From IMG/VR virus record IMGVR_UViG_3300036719_001498, positions 1 to 31,392 of that record: a DNA stretch of 31,392 nucleotides; one strand, written 5' to 3'. Made by a program: the position numbers and the translations under genes. This document shows positions 13,453 to 21,528 of the stretch, piece after piece. The notes beneath the pieces are model-generated. The model worked only from the letters and a program-made list of their open reading frames with translations, was not told the DNA's origin and made no database searches. This stretch comes from a virus. Each line of letters starts with the position of its first letter. Positions within the stretch are counted from its first letter, which is position 1.

Positions 13453-13853
13453 TGCGCCGCTAGCTCGCGGAGTTCGGGGCCGATGTCTGGCCCTTGTTCA
13501 AAATTTGTTCCAGCCGATCCTGCATCGCTCCCGGCGGCGGGGGCGGCTCCAGCAGTTCCTTCGGCGGCATTGCCGGCTGGCACTGCGGCGGGCTCGCGGC
13601 ACAGCCGGACAGGAGCAGTGCGAACAGGACGGCGAGCAAGAGCAGCCAGTTCGGATGCGTACGCATTTGAAGCCACTTCAGCACGTATGCGATTAGCACG
13701 CTCGGTCCGTAGTTCAGCTTCCAAACGCTCCACTTGAGGGCGTATTTCTTCACGACCTTGCTCCCGAAAAGTGTGTACCGCATAGACTGCCAGAAGGCCC
13801 AAGCCTGCCGTCAAGATCAAATGTGGTGCGTATTTCAGTAACCAGTAAGGCAC
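13392..13853 (-). CDS. Rz-like inner-membrane spanin
   Basis: A 153-residue protein. It has an N-terminal membrane helix (LILTAGLGLLAVYAV, ~12-26) followed by a long charged coiled coil (EEIRPQVERLEAELRTERAN, ~35-54), the usual i-spanin plan. The tail is rich in Ala, Gly and Pro. It starts with GTG in a one-base TAGTG overlap with the endolysin stop. An Rz1-like lipoprotein is nested inside in another frame, which strongly supports the call. It fuses inner and outer membranes in the last step of lysis. Confidence 0.85.
   Translation of the reverse strand: MPYWLLKYAPHLILTAGLGLLAVYAVHTFREQGREEIRPQVERLEAELRTERANRIRAEVASNAYASELAALARRPVRTAPVRLCREPAAVPAGNAAEGTAGAAPAAGSDAGSAGTNFEQGPDIGPELRELAAQCDAQNAKLRALQRWATPSP
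13460..13666 (-). CDS. Rz1-like outer-membrane spanin lipoprotein (nested)
   Basis: A 68-residue frame fully inside Rz in a different frame. From ATG 13666 it has a Sec/lipoprotein signal (WLLLLAVLFALLLSGC, lipobox LSGC with Cys at ~22) and a Pro-rich mature part (PPQCQPAMPPKELLEPPPPPG). This is the classic Rz1 design. A longer frame from 13783 is not favoured because it would bury the signal peptide. It pairs with Rz across the periplasm. Confidence 0.87.
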   Translation of the reverse strand: MRTHPNWLLLLAVLFALLLSGCAASPPQCQPAMPPKELLEPPPPPGAMQDRLEQILNKGQTSAPNSAS

Positions 13854-14194
13854 TACTTTACACCATTGTGCTCAAAAGAGTAGTGGTTCCCATCATTGAA
13901 GCGGCCGCCCCATCGGGCGAGGGGGTGCTGCTGCTCCCACCATTCGCCTAGCGGGCGATGATCCTCGGACTGCTCCAAGAATTCGCCGTCTTTGAACAGG
14001 TTAAGGTCAATGGCCAGCCGAATCTTGTGGGCGCTGTTTGGGTGGCTGTAGGACTTACGGACGCCCATAGCGCCGTGTACGCGAGGGTCACGGAAGGCGT
14101 CGCCTAACGACACCTCAAACCCTAACTCATACGCTTTGTCGATCAGTCTGGCCACTAGGCGGGCAAACTGCCGCTGCTTCTGGCCTAACGTCAC
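13853..14194 (-). CDS. M15-family peptidase endolysin
   Basis: A 113-residue peptidase of the M15 (VanY/L-Ala-D-Glu type) family. Zinc-ligand pattern: SAHKIRLAID (H56, D63) and a second His in GNHYSF (H104). It lacks a signal peptide, so it needs a holin for release to the cell wall, where it would cut peptidoglycan cross-bridges or stem peptides. The start is GTG at 14194 in a GTGA overlap with the upstream gene. Confidence 0.88.
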   Translation of the reverse strand: MTLGQKQRQFARLVARLIDKAYELGFEVSLGDAFRDPRVHGAMGVRKSYSHPNSAHKIRLAIDLNLFKDGEFLEQSEDHRPLGEWWEQQHPLARWGGRFNDGNHYSFEHNGVK

Positions 14195-14418
14195 GGCTTG
14201 TCGGCCTTGTCGTCCAGCTTGTCGTTTATTCGCATCAACATTGTTTTGATTTCATCAATATCGGCGCGATAGTCGGCACGGGTCACGTACGTCAACGGCA
14301 TGTTGCGCACGTCCTTGTCGAGGCGCTCGATGCTGCGGCTGATATTGTTGAGAATCCATCCGCCAAACACGCCGGCGATGCCGACGATAATGTTGAATAG
14401 AATTTGCCCTTCGTCCAT
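14191..14418 (-). CDS. Small membrane protein with coiled-coil tail (lysis cassette)
   Basis: A 75-residue protein starting at ATG 14418 (TGATG overlap with the previous stop). A longer frame from 14478 would run through the upstream gene and is not favoured. One membrane helix (ILFNIIVGIAGVFGGWILNNI, ~6-26) is followed by a charged coiled coil (ADIDEIKTMLMRINDKLDDK). Similar small proteins sit in many podophage lysis cassettes. It may be a holin partner or antiholin, which is inferred from position. Confidence 0.65.
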   Translation of the reverse strand: MDEGQILFNIIVGIAGVFGGWILNNISRSIERLDKDVRNMPLTYVTRADYRADIDEIKTMLMRINDKLDDKADKP

Positions 14419-14597
14419 CACATGCTCCGTAGCACTAGGGTTACAAGCCAACTGATCAGTGCTCCGGCGGACAGCCATAGCAACTTCTCAACCCAATCAA
14501 CACGGCGCTCAAGCGAGCGCAACTTCGTCTCCACTGCTCGGACACGATGGGTGTAATCGGTCTTGAGCAGCCGTAGGTCTTTGGTTTCGACCGTCAT
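14418..14597 (-). CDS. Small coiled-coil and tail-anchored membrane protein
   Basis: A 59-residue protein with start ATG 14597 inside an ATGA overlap with the upstream holin-like gene and stop overlapping the downstream start by 1 base. The N-terminal part is a charged helix (TKDLRLLKTDYTHRVRAVETKLRSLERRVDWVEKLL) and the C-terminus is one membrane helix (LWLSAGALISWLVTLVL). Topology is the mirror image of the following gene's product, so the two could pair. No family is recognised. Confidence 0.6.
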   Translation of the reverse strand: MTVETKDLRLLKTDYTHRVRAVETKLRSLERRVDWVEKLLWLSAGALISWLVTLVLRSM

Positions 14598-14788
14598 TTC
14601 GCCGCGAGCGGTTGCGTCGTCACGGCGCGTAGCGCCAGGTTAGCGATCGCGCCTGACAGCATGATCGCGGCGGCAACCTGCGAGCCGAACAGCGTCGTCA
14701 GATGCGCGCCCATCAGTTCCAGACCGCCGAGGATGGCGATCAATACGTTGAACCATACCGTTTTGGATTTAAGTGCGCCTTTGAGCAT
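14594..14788 (-). CDS. Holin candidate
   Basis: A 64-residue protein with GGAG before the ATG. Two hydrophobic segments (VWFNVLIAILGGLELMGA, ~11-28; VAAAIMLSGAIANLALRAV, ~38-56) are separated by a short loop, and Lys residues lie at both ends. It is the first gene of an overlapping lysis block with endolysin and spanins, so a two-helix holin is the best reading. Confidence 0.75.
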   Translation of the reverse strand: MLKGALKSKTVWFNVLIAILGGLELMGAHLTTLFGSQVAAAIMLSGAIANLALRAVTTQPLAAK

Positions 14789-14798
14789 GATCGTCTCC

Positions 14799-16649
14799 TT
14801 ACGGGGCCATTTGATTGCGTCGCGCCTCAGCCCCAGCGAGCGCGTTTGTTACCACCACGGCCGGTGCGGCCGCACGTTGCGCGGCAGCGCCACCCGCACG
14901 GATAGCGCCGGTTGCGGTCTGGACCGCGCCAGCGCGACGCTGCGCAGCCTCAAGGGCTAGCGCCGCCGACTCCGGTTGCAACATGTCGGTAGCGATCTCG
15001 ATGGCGAGCTTGCGGTCAATCTTACCCGCGAGCCGCTTGAGGATGGCGTTGGCCACAGTCGTCACGCGGTTGAGCAACGTCGGCAACTGCGCGCCACCGG
15101 CCGCTTCAACCAAGAGCTCTGTACCGGCGCGCTCGGCGCTTGGGCCAGCAGGACGGGCTGCGCGGGCTTGCTCGCGGTACTTAGCCTGACGAGCCAAGTC
15201 GCTGCGGATGTCCTCAACGATCTTGACTTGATCCGGCGTCAGCACGTCAGAGAGCTTCTCATAGCGCGGCGCGCCAACGGTCGCCCGTTGGATCGTCTGC
15301 GGCGCGGCCTCGACAGCACCAGCAAACGCGGCGGGACGCAGCTTCTGCTCGCCTTGCAGCGCGGAGGTCAACTTGCTTTCAAGAAACTGACCGACTTCCA
15401 TCTGATTGATGGGCTTGCTGCGCGCTTGGAACGTGCTGCGAGCCGTGCCGTACTCCGGCACTTGACCTTCCAGCCAGTTGATGAAGTCTTTGCGAGTGCT
15501 TGCGATTTTGCTGGCTTCGACTTTGCCGATACCGTACGTGGCGGGGTTCTGGATAAGGTCATCCAGCGCCAACTTGACGTAGTGCATGTCGGCAGCGGTG
15601 TAGTTGCCGCCCGAACCAAACGATGCACCTTCTTCAGCGGCCAAAGTTTTAGCGCGTTCAAACGCTTGTTTCACTGACGGCCGCGCCTGCAAACTTTGCA
15701 GGGTGGCGTCCTCTACCACGGCCTTTGCGCCAGCTTGTCCGTACAACAGCCGCGCTTCGGCCGCGCGAGCGTTTCGAGCCGCAGTAAGCTGCGCCTCAGT
15801 GCCACCCACCTGACGCAGCGACGCCGCGCGAGCGGCATCTTGCGCCTGACGGCGAGCCATGTACTCAGACGGCAGAATCTTCTCAGCCGACTCTTGCAGC
15901 GCAGAAAAGCGCGTCGCGCCTACAGGCGCCGCAGCCTCACCGGCGGTCGGCACCGCGCCCGGCACGATCTCCGGCTGATTGCGCAGCGCGTTAATGATCT
16001 CCGGTGCGCGACCTTCAGCGGCTTCCAAGAGCACGTTGGCCTTACCGCCGATAGCCGTGCGCTCCAGCGCATTAAGGCCCGCGCGACCAGCGATAGCAGC
16101 GGGGGCCGTTACCACGCGCGTCGGGTCCGTAACCCGTGAAACGGTGCCGAGCACTTGACCGGTGCGGCCTGGCGCCGTAGCAGCCGCCGCACCTGTCAGC
16201 GTCGATACGTCGGCGGCAAAACCGACCGGATCGGTAGCAATCGTGTTCTTTAGCGCCTCGACGCTGCCGTAACGGTCGCGGTACAGGCCGCCTACCGCGT
16301 TGGCCTTTTGGATGAACTCCTCGGCCTTGTCGGGTCGAGCCATCCACTCGCGCGGGATGAACCGGGCATACGCGCCGGTCAACACTTCGCCGAGTTGCTC
16401 TAGCGTCTCACGCGGCCGGGTCACAGCCGTATACAGGCCGCCCAGCATCTGCATGCCGCTTTCGGGAATGTTGCTGATGGCCTCGCGGCCAACTTGCGCC
16501 CAAGTGCGGCCAGCGGGCTCTGCGCCTACCGCGCCGCGCCCTTCAGCTGAGTCCCACACCACTTTGTTAGGGTCAATTTCACGGTCGCCAATTTTAGTGA
16601 CGGTTACGGCAGGCTGATCCCATTTAACTTTATTTGGATCAATCGGCAT
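14799..16649 (-). CDS. Large internal virion / DNA ejection protein
   Basis: A 616-residue protein. The ATG at 16649 has GGGAG upstream and overlaps the previous gene by 11 bp; an earlier ATG at 16667 lacks that support. It is Ala/Arg/Glu-rich and mostly helical, with no enzyme motif. The N-terminus carries two copies of IDPNKVxWD, at residues 3-11 and 25-33. By gene order it holds the place of P22 gp16, the last of three ejection proteins. That it enters the cell with the DNA is inference from position and composition. Confidence 0.7.
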   Translation of the reverse strand: MPIDPNKVKWDQPAVTVTKIGDREIDPNKVVWDSAEGRGAVGAEPAGRTWAQVGREAISNIPESGMQMLGGLYTAVTRPRETLEQLGEVLTGAYARFIPREWMARPDKAEEFIQKANAVGGLYRDRYGSVEALKNTIATDPVGFAADVSTLTGAAAATAPGRTGQVLGTVSRVTDPTRVVTAPAAIAGRAGLNALERTAIGGKANVLLEAAEGRAPEIINALRNQPEIVPGAVPTAGEAAAPVGATRFSALQESAEKILPSEYMARRQAQDAARAASLRQVGGTEAQLTAARNARAAEARLLYGQAGAKAVVEDATLQSLQARPSVKQAFERAKTLAAEEGASFGSGGNYTAADMHYVKLALDDLIQNPATYGIGKVEASKIASTRKDFINWLEGQVPEYGTARSTFQARSKPINQMEVGQFLESKLTSALQGEQKLRPAAFAGAVEAAPQTIQRATVGAPRYEKLSDVLTPDQVKIVEDIRSDLARQAKYREQARAARPAGPSAERAGTELLVEAAGGAQLPTLLNRVTTVANAILKRLAGKIDRKLAIEIATDMLQPESAALALEAAQRRAGAVQTATGAIRAGGAAAQRAAAPAVVVTNALAGAEARRNQMAP

Positions 16650-17829
16650 ACTCAATGCTCCCGTCATCGTACATAACTACGCGGCGACCATCGACAGTGC
16701 CGGTGCGTTTGACTTGGCGAGCGACGGTGATTTCGGGATAGTAGTCCAACACTTCAGGTTCTTTTTCCGCCAACCGCGTACGCTCAGTGTTGTAACGATT
16801 GATGACGTTACGTGCGGACTCGGCGTTGATGCGGATGATGCGACGGATACCTTCGGTGGTAAGCGTTTCTTCACCGGCCGCAATTTTCTTAGCGAACTCA
16901 CGGTCAGCATCCGACAAGCCCGTACCGGCACCGAACGCGGTAATGCGCTCGGCAACCTGCTGGCCAACGCCAGCGAAGTACGCCTCGGTCGAAGCCACGT
17001 CGATACCCGCAGCCTTAGCCACAGCCAAGCGTGCGTTAGCCAACGTGCCGGAGATAAACTTCGGATCATCGAGCAGCGGCAGGAGTTGCTGCGCGGACTG
17101 CAACGTGGTGGCTGCCGACTCCGCCTTGTCGCGGAACGTATCCAACCGCTTGCCAGCCGTTTCGCCGAGCGTCTCGCTGAACTTCTTACCAGCGGGCGGC
17201 AAGTTGACCGTAGTGCGCGAGGCACCCGCACCGGCGATACGCGCCTTCTGCGCCTCAACGTCTGCCGACATCGGCACAAACAGCTTGGCGCGTTCAGCAG
17301 CCGGAATCTGCGCTAAGAATTGCCCGCGCAATGCCGCTTGCAGTTCTTCAGGATTATCGGGCAGCGCGTTGGCTGCATAGTCGCGGAACTGTGGCACAAT
17401 CGTGCCCTGCGCAATCATAAAGTCTACTTGATCAAGCACCTGCGCCTTAGTGGGCGGCGCTTCGCCGTATGCAAAGTCGCCGAGCATTTTTTGAAACCGG
17501 CCATAGTTTTCGTCGGCCAGTTTGGCTTGGGCGCCTTTAATTTCTAATCCCGTTTTCTCCGCCGTCGCACGTTTGCTAGCGAAGTCAGCCATTGACGTAG
17601 CTAATTCAGCACCAGGTTTGCCAAAACGCATAAGTTGGTTTTGAGCCTCGGGTGTGCTGAGATCGGCGGTAGAGAGAAAATTACGAAACTCCATCTCACG
17701 CTGCGCGGCCGCTAGCTCTTGCGCTTCTTTAGCGCGCTGCGTACGGGCCTGACGCCCAGCCTCAAGACCTTGCACGTATGAGCCAAGGACGTTGACGGGT
17801 TCCAGTTGGGTTGCACCGATGACAGCCAT
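16639..17829 (-). CDS. Internal virion / ejection protein
   Basis: A 396-residue, Ala-rich, mostly helical protein. The N-terminal ~110 residues are coiled-coil-like (GRQARTQRAKEAQELAAAQREMEF). A central conserved-looking stretch contains NLPPAGKKFSETLGE and SGTLANARLAVAKAAG, and the C-terminus is beta-like. It lies between two other ejection-type proteins, in the place of P22 gp20. No enzymatic motif is visible. Confidence 0.7.
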   Translation of the reverse strand: MAVIGATQLEPVNVLGSYVQGLEAGRQARTQRAKEAQELAAAQREMEFRNFLSTADLSTPEAQNQLMRFGKPGAELATSMADFASKRATAEKTGLEIKGAQAKLADENYGRFQKMLGDFAYGEAPPTKAQVLDQVDFMIAQGTIVPQFRDYAANALPDNPEELQAALRGQFLAQIPAAERAKLFVPMSADVEAQKARIAGAGASRTTVNLPPAGKKFSETLGETAGKRLDTFRDKAESAATTLQSAQQLLPLLDDPKFISGTLANARLAVAKAAGIDVASTEAYFAGVGQQVAERITAFGAGTGLSDADREFAKKIAAGEETLTTEGIRRIIRINAESARNVINRYNTERTRLAEKEPEVLDYYPEITVARQVKRTGTVDGRRVVMYDDGSIEYAD

Positions 17830-17831
17830 GA

Positions 17832-18599
17832 TTAACCTCCGGTTCCGTACTGACCGGTGTAGGGGATAGCCGACCCACCGTAAGGTCCGACACTACCCAC
17901 GCCTGTAGCCGCAGGTGCGCCAAAATACCCGCCCTTATAGAGTCCATAGCCCATTGCACCTTGGCCAAGAGCTTGCGCAAGAGCGTTAGACTGCCCAAGA
18001 TAGCCCGAGGCACGCGCCTGACCACCCTGCATGAGCAGGTTGCCGACGTTGGCGCCCATCTGACCAGCCTGACCAGCGACCTGTTGGGTTGCCGTCTGAC
18101 CGGCGCCGTAAAGGCTGCCGAGTGCGCCAAGGCGGTTGCCGAGCAACGCCTGAGCGCGGTTAAAGGCGTTCATATATTCCTGTGAGCCCATCTCTTGACC
18201 GTAGCGCGTACCGGCGCGGATAGCTCCGCCGCCAAGGTACTGACCGCGTGCAGCCTGCATGCGCTCTAGCGCTTTTTCGCCTTCGGCAAGACGGAACGCG
18301 TAGCCGGGGTCCATCTGCATCTGCTCCGCAGTAAAGGGCTGGCCCAGCGTGCCGTAGCCTGCCGTGCCCGGCTCACCGCCAATACCCAGCATCCGCATAA
18401 GTTCATTCTGCGATGCGATGCCGGCTTGGCGAAACGGCTCTTGTAGCTCTACCTGCCGCTCAAAGGTTTCACGCTGTAACTGCGCGGCCTGATCGGCGGC
18501 TTGCGTTTGTGCGCGGGCGGCCTTGCTGGCCCCCCGCGACGCGACGGCACCGCCAATAACGGCGCTACCTAGGATTGCTGCTGCGGTTCCAATGGCCAT
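17832..18599 (-). CDS. Gly/Ala-rich internal virion protein (gp7-like position)
   Basis: A 255-residue protein. The N-terminus has a small hydrophobic Gly/Ala stretch (AAAILGSAVIGGAVA, ~6-20), then a Gln/Glu coiled-coil region (~30-55), the pattern MDPGYAFRLAEGEKALE (~95-111), and a Gly/Gln/Ala-rich C-terminal half. Proteins with the DPGYAFRL motif are found in podophages as structural or DNA-transfer proteins. It sits first in the ejection trio, like P22 gp7. It starts in a one-base TAATG overlap with the acetyltransferase gene. Confidence 0.72.
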   Translation of the reverse strand: MAIGTAAAILGSAVIGGAVASRGASKAARAQTQAADQAAQLQRETFERQVELQEPFRQAGIASQNELMRMLGIGGEPGTAGYGTLGQPFTAEQMQMDPGYAFRLAEGEKALERMQAARGQYLGGGAIRAGTRYGQEMGSQEYMNAFNRAQALLGNRLGALGSLYGAGQTATQQVAGQAGQMGANVGNLLMQGGQARASGYLGQSNALAQALGQGAMGYGLYKGGYFGAPAATGVGSVGPYGGSAIPYTGQYGTGG

Positions 18600-19057
18600 T
18601 ACGCCACCTCTCTCATAAACGTGCGTTCCATAGGACGAAACCCTTTGCGTGCATAAAGATTAGCCATCTTGCCTGCGCGCTCATCTTCAAGGGCAATCAT
18701 AAAAATAGCGGTTGCATTTTTTGCGATTGCCCACGATTCGATCATATCGTACATGGCTTGACCTGCCCCTTTGCCTCGCGCTACGGGCGTCAGCCACCAC
18801 CACAACTCCTGCACTACCATACTGGAAGGGCTGAAGTACATAGGGTAAAACAATGCGCCGGCGATTCCAATAATTTCACCGTCGTCTTCGGCCAGCCACA
18901 CACCGATGTTAGGGTTTTGCACGGCCTGTAAGAAAAAGTCGGCATACCCCTCGTCGTCAAACGGGATAACGCCATGCACCGGGGACGCCGCGTGAAACGC
19001 CTGCGCCAGTGGCAGGTATCGCGGGAAGTCCTCGGCGATCGCGTTGCGTACGATCAC
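18599..19057 (-). CDS. GNAT-family N-acetyltransferase
   Basis: A 152-residue GNAT protein. The acetyl-CoA motif is WWLTPVARGKGAGQAMYDMI (R/K-G-K-G-A-G loop, ~88-107), followed by the usual strand and a C-terminal KMANLYARKGFRPME segment (~129-143). It starts with GTG in a GTGA overlap with the 111-residue protein gene. It lies between tail-fibre genes and ejection genes, so it is expressed late. The target is unknown; modification of a virion or host surface protein is possible. Confidence 0.87.
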   Translation of the reverse strand: MIVRNAIAEDFPRYLPLAQAFHAASPVHGVIPFDDEGYADFFLQAVQNPNIGVWLAEDDGEIIGIAGALFYPMYFSPSSMVVQELWWWLTPVARGKGAGQAMYDMIESWAIAKNATAIFMIALEDERAGKMANLYARKGFRPMERTFMREVA

Positions 19058-19389
19058 GACACTTCTCGACCGCTAGCACGAATGTTAATTGCCGAGGCGG
19101 CGCTAGCAATCGTGGAGATATACCCGCCGGGAGCCAATATGTGCCCGACTAGCTCAGGGAATGTGTACGTCTCCGACGGTAGCAAGGTCTTGGCCTTGAC
19201 GATTAAATTCTGGTTTCCGGCGTTATCAAACCCGGTCACAAGATTGACCGAGATCGTTCGGGCCGTGGTGTCGTAATTCGTAGCCGTAAACTTGTCGATA
19301 ATGGTTGACACGTTCGTGGCGACGTACTGGGTTGTTTGGCTAGACTCGGCAATTTTTGCCGGAATTAAGACCTTGATGTTAACTGCCAT
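19054..19389 (-). CDS. Small virion-module protein, beta-rich
   Basis: A 111-residue beta-rich protein lacking Cys. Repeated Thr/Val/Ile strands (TTQYVATNVSTIIDKFTATN, then ISVNLVTGF, YTFPELVGHIL) suggest a beta-sandwich. Similar small proteins occur beside podophage fibre genes, but no function is established. A fibre accessory or virion decoration role is inferred from location. Confidence 0.6.
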   Translation of the reverse strand: MAVNIKVLIPAKIAESSQTTQYVATNVSTIIDKFTATNYDTTARTISVNLVTGFDNAGNQNLIVKAKTLLPSETYTFPELVGHILAPGGYISTIASAASAINIRASGREVS

Positions 19390-19397
19390 GCGTCACC

Positions 19398-20030
19398 TTA
19401 GAATGTAAAGACCATGCGCACGCGGCCATTCTGGCCGGGATTGCCGTCAAAAAAGAAGCCGCCATCGCCGCCAGCACCCGCCGTCAGCGACCCTACTCCC
19501 GCAACGCCCGCGGCACCCGCTTGCTCGTACGCCGCACCACCGTTGCCGGTCGTGTTGGTCGTATTGCCGCCGGTTGCCGTGCCGCCCGGCCCTTGAATGG
19601 GGTAGCTGCCGTACGTACCGCCACCGCCAGGATTGGCGGTCATTGTCGTAATTGTATACGTGCCGCTATAAACGTTGGAGAACGTGCCGTAGCTGCCATC
19701 TAGCGTGGAACTGGTTGCGCCCGCGCCGCCAGAGCCAACGGTAAAGTTAATGGTTTTGCCAGGATCGCCTACGCCAAGCACCAAAATGGTTTTGCTGTAG
19801 CCACCACCACCGCCACCGCCACCGGGGAACACTTCAGGCTCGCCCGGTGCGATAAAGCCAAAGTAGCCGTAGCCACCGCCACCACCCGCACCCCAGCATT
19901 CGATCGTCACGCCCGTCGCCGATGCCGGGATCGTAACCGACCCCATGCCCGGTTCAGACGCGTCATAGACGCCCGCACCAGCACCGCCGGTCGTGCCGTT
20001 AATAAACGCTGCTAGAGTCGCGCCGCCCAT
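19398..20030 (-). CDS. Glycine-rich tail/adhesin-like protein
   Basis: A 210-residue protein dominated by Gly, Thr and Ala, with poly-Gly runs (for example G5Y near 70 and a G8 run near residue 92). A beta-type segment (ATGVTIECWGAGGGGG) introduces the repeats, a pattern shared with phage glycine-rich adhesins that form polyglycine-II-type tips. It starts in a TAATG overlap with the fibre gene. It may be a receptor-binding tip or fibre assembly factor; this is inference from composition. Confidence 0.6.
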   Translation of the reverse strand: MGGATLAAFINGTTGGAGAGVYDASEPGMGSVTIPASATGVTIECWGAGGGGGYGYFGFIAPGEPEVFPGGGGGGGGYSKTILVLGVGDPGKTINFTVGSGGAGATSSTLDGSYGTFSNVYSGTYTITTMTANPGGGGTYGSYPIQGPGGTATGGNTTNTTGNGGAAYEQAGAAGVAGVGSLTAGAGGDGGFFFDGNPGQNGRVRMVFTF

Positions 20031-20830
20031 TAGGTCAAGCCTGCTCCGCTAATCAGCCATGAAGTCGCGCCGATCTTGATACAGGTTGCCACGCCGTTTC
20101 GCGCCAAAGTGCGCGTGCCGGTCGAGGTGCTGTTTACGAGCGTCAGCGTGTCTGAGGTTATGGCAATTGAGAGTGCCGTAGCGTTGACGTTGATAATAAT
20201 TACGACCGTGCCAACCGCGAACGGCACCGACGCGTTGGCCGGAATCGTCAGCGTACCGCTAGTCGCGTTCATCACGACGGACTTGGCCGCATCAGCCGCA
20301 ATCAGCGTGTAGTTGCCGGTTTGGCTATTCTGAGGCGCGTCTCGATACCCTACCGCATAGTTAGTGCTAGACGGCGCGTTGTCGGGAATTAACGCCGTAC
20401 CCGTAAACGTCGGGCTGGCCTTCGGCGCATACGTTGCCGCAGCCGTGGCCGCAGACAATGCGTCGGTAATGCCGTAGCCCGAAAGGGTCGTCGGCGTGCC
20501 GATTATGTCCGACCAGTTAATGCCTTCGATGCTGAAGTCGTTAACACCGGCAATATCGTCATACGTGCCGATCACGACGTTCGCTGAGGTCATCAGCACA
20601 AACTTGTACGACACGCCCTCGGTCAGCCAAATGGCCTGCGCTGTCCGCCCTGCGGCGTTTAGGACAATCGGGTTCGTGTTCGGCGTGCCGCCGGACGAGT
20701 CCGTGTAGGTCGCCTGCGGCGTCGTGGTGCCAGCGGTATAGGTCCAGAGCTTACCGCCCGACAAAATGTTGCCATTGTTGTCGAAGAACTGCGCTCCGGC
20801 ACCGGCAAAAGATGAAAGAAATACGCTCAT
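20030..20830 (-). CDS. Tail fibre protein with adaptor-like N-terminus
   Basis: A 266-residue protein. The N-terminal ~105 residues show the podophage fibre pattern: QFFDNNGNILSGGKLWTYTAGT, NPIVLNAAGRTAQAIWL, YKFVLMTS and YDDIAGVND, typical of domains that attach fibres to the tail. A short GTPTTLSGYGIT repeat-like linker follows, then a beta-rich C-terminal domain. It probably contacts the host surface or links to another receptor-binding protein. Confidence 0.75.
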   Translation of the reverse strand: MSVFLSSFAGAGAQFFDNNGNILSGGKLWTYTAGTTTPQATYTDSSGGTPNTNPIVLNAAGRTAQAIWLTEGVSYKFVLMTSANVVIGTYDDIAGVNDFSIEGINWSDIIGTPTTLSGYGITDALSAATAAATYAPKASPTFTGTALIPDNAPSSTNYAVGYRDAPQNSQTGNYTLIAADAAKSVVMNATSGTLTIPANASVPFAVGTVVIIINVNATALSIAITSDTLTLVNSTSTGTRTLARNGVATCIKIGATSWLISGAGLT

Positions 20831-21528
20831 ATATTCACCTGATTAACGGTAAGAATGACCGACGGAATGCCAGGATGCGGCGCGGCAGCTGCTTCTGCTA
20901 ATAACTGAATGGTTGTCGTATCGGCTGCCCACATCAACTCAAAATAGTCACCGTTCGACATCTCAAAAAACAAATTAGCAGCGCAGAAAATTTCGCCGTT
21001 GTTGCCTTGGATGCGAACTTGAGATGCCGTGTTAGCCACATCGGCCCCATTCAGCCGCGCCCAAACATACGCAAGCCCTGTGCCGCCAGCGGTTTTATCA
21101 AACTGAATTGAAAATGCAAAGTTATAAACGCCGGGGCGATTTGCGTATATACGAGATGTCGGCGACCCACGGCGCACGCCCTTTGAGTAAACCGTCGTGT
21201 TAAAAGTAATTGCATAAGCCGTGTTAATTGCGGCTGCAACTTGAGTGGTTGTATCGTAAAACGAGCCGTAATCCGACGGCACAAACGGCTCAACCGGCGG
21301 CAATAACTGCAACGCTTGAATATCTTTCTCAATCTCAGGAATGACATCCTCAGTCGTTGCCGCCAACGCAGGGGTCAATTCCAAGTCAGCCGTGCTAATC
21401 TGGGTCGTACCACCGCCCGTCAACTGGAACTGGTTATTGAGAAACCGGAACCACTCACGAGAAATCAGCCCGGTGCGCTCGTCAATGAACGGAACGCGGG
21501 GTGCGGGAATGTTGGTCGTATTGCTCAT
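20827..21528 (-). CDS. Tail protein at the needle position, C1q/jelly-roll-like C-terminus
   Basis: A 233-residue protein. It starts with a pattern seen in podophage tail modules (VPFIDERTGLISREWFRFLN), followed by a short helix and a C-terminal ~130-residue beta domain (GVYNFAFSIQFDKT, YVWARLNGADV, YFELMWAADT) resembling a C1q/TNF-like jelly roll. By order it lies where P22 has the tail needle gp26, but it lacks the long coiled coil of gp26. A tail-tip or fibre role is inferred. Confidence 0.62.
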   Translation of the reverse strand: MSNTTNIPAPRVPFIDERTGLISREWFRFLNNQFQLTGGGTTQISTADLELTPALAATTEDVIPEIEKDIQALQLLPPVEPFVPSDYGSFYDTTTQVAAAINTAYAITFNTTVYSKGVRRGSPTSRIYANRPGVYNFAFSIQFDKTAGGTGLAYVWARLNGADVANTASQVRIQGNNGEIFCAANLFFEMSNGDYFELMWAADTTTIQLLAEAAAAPHPGIPSVILTVNQVNI

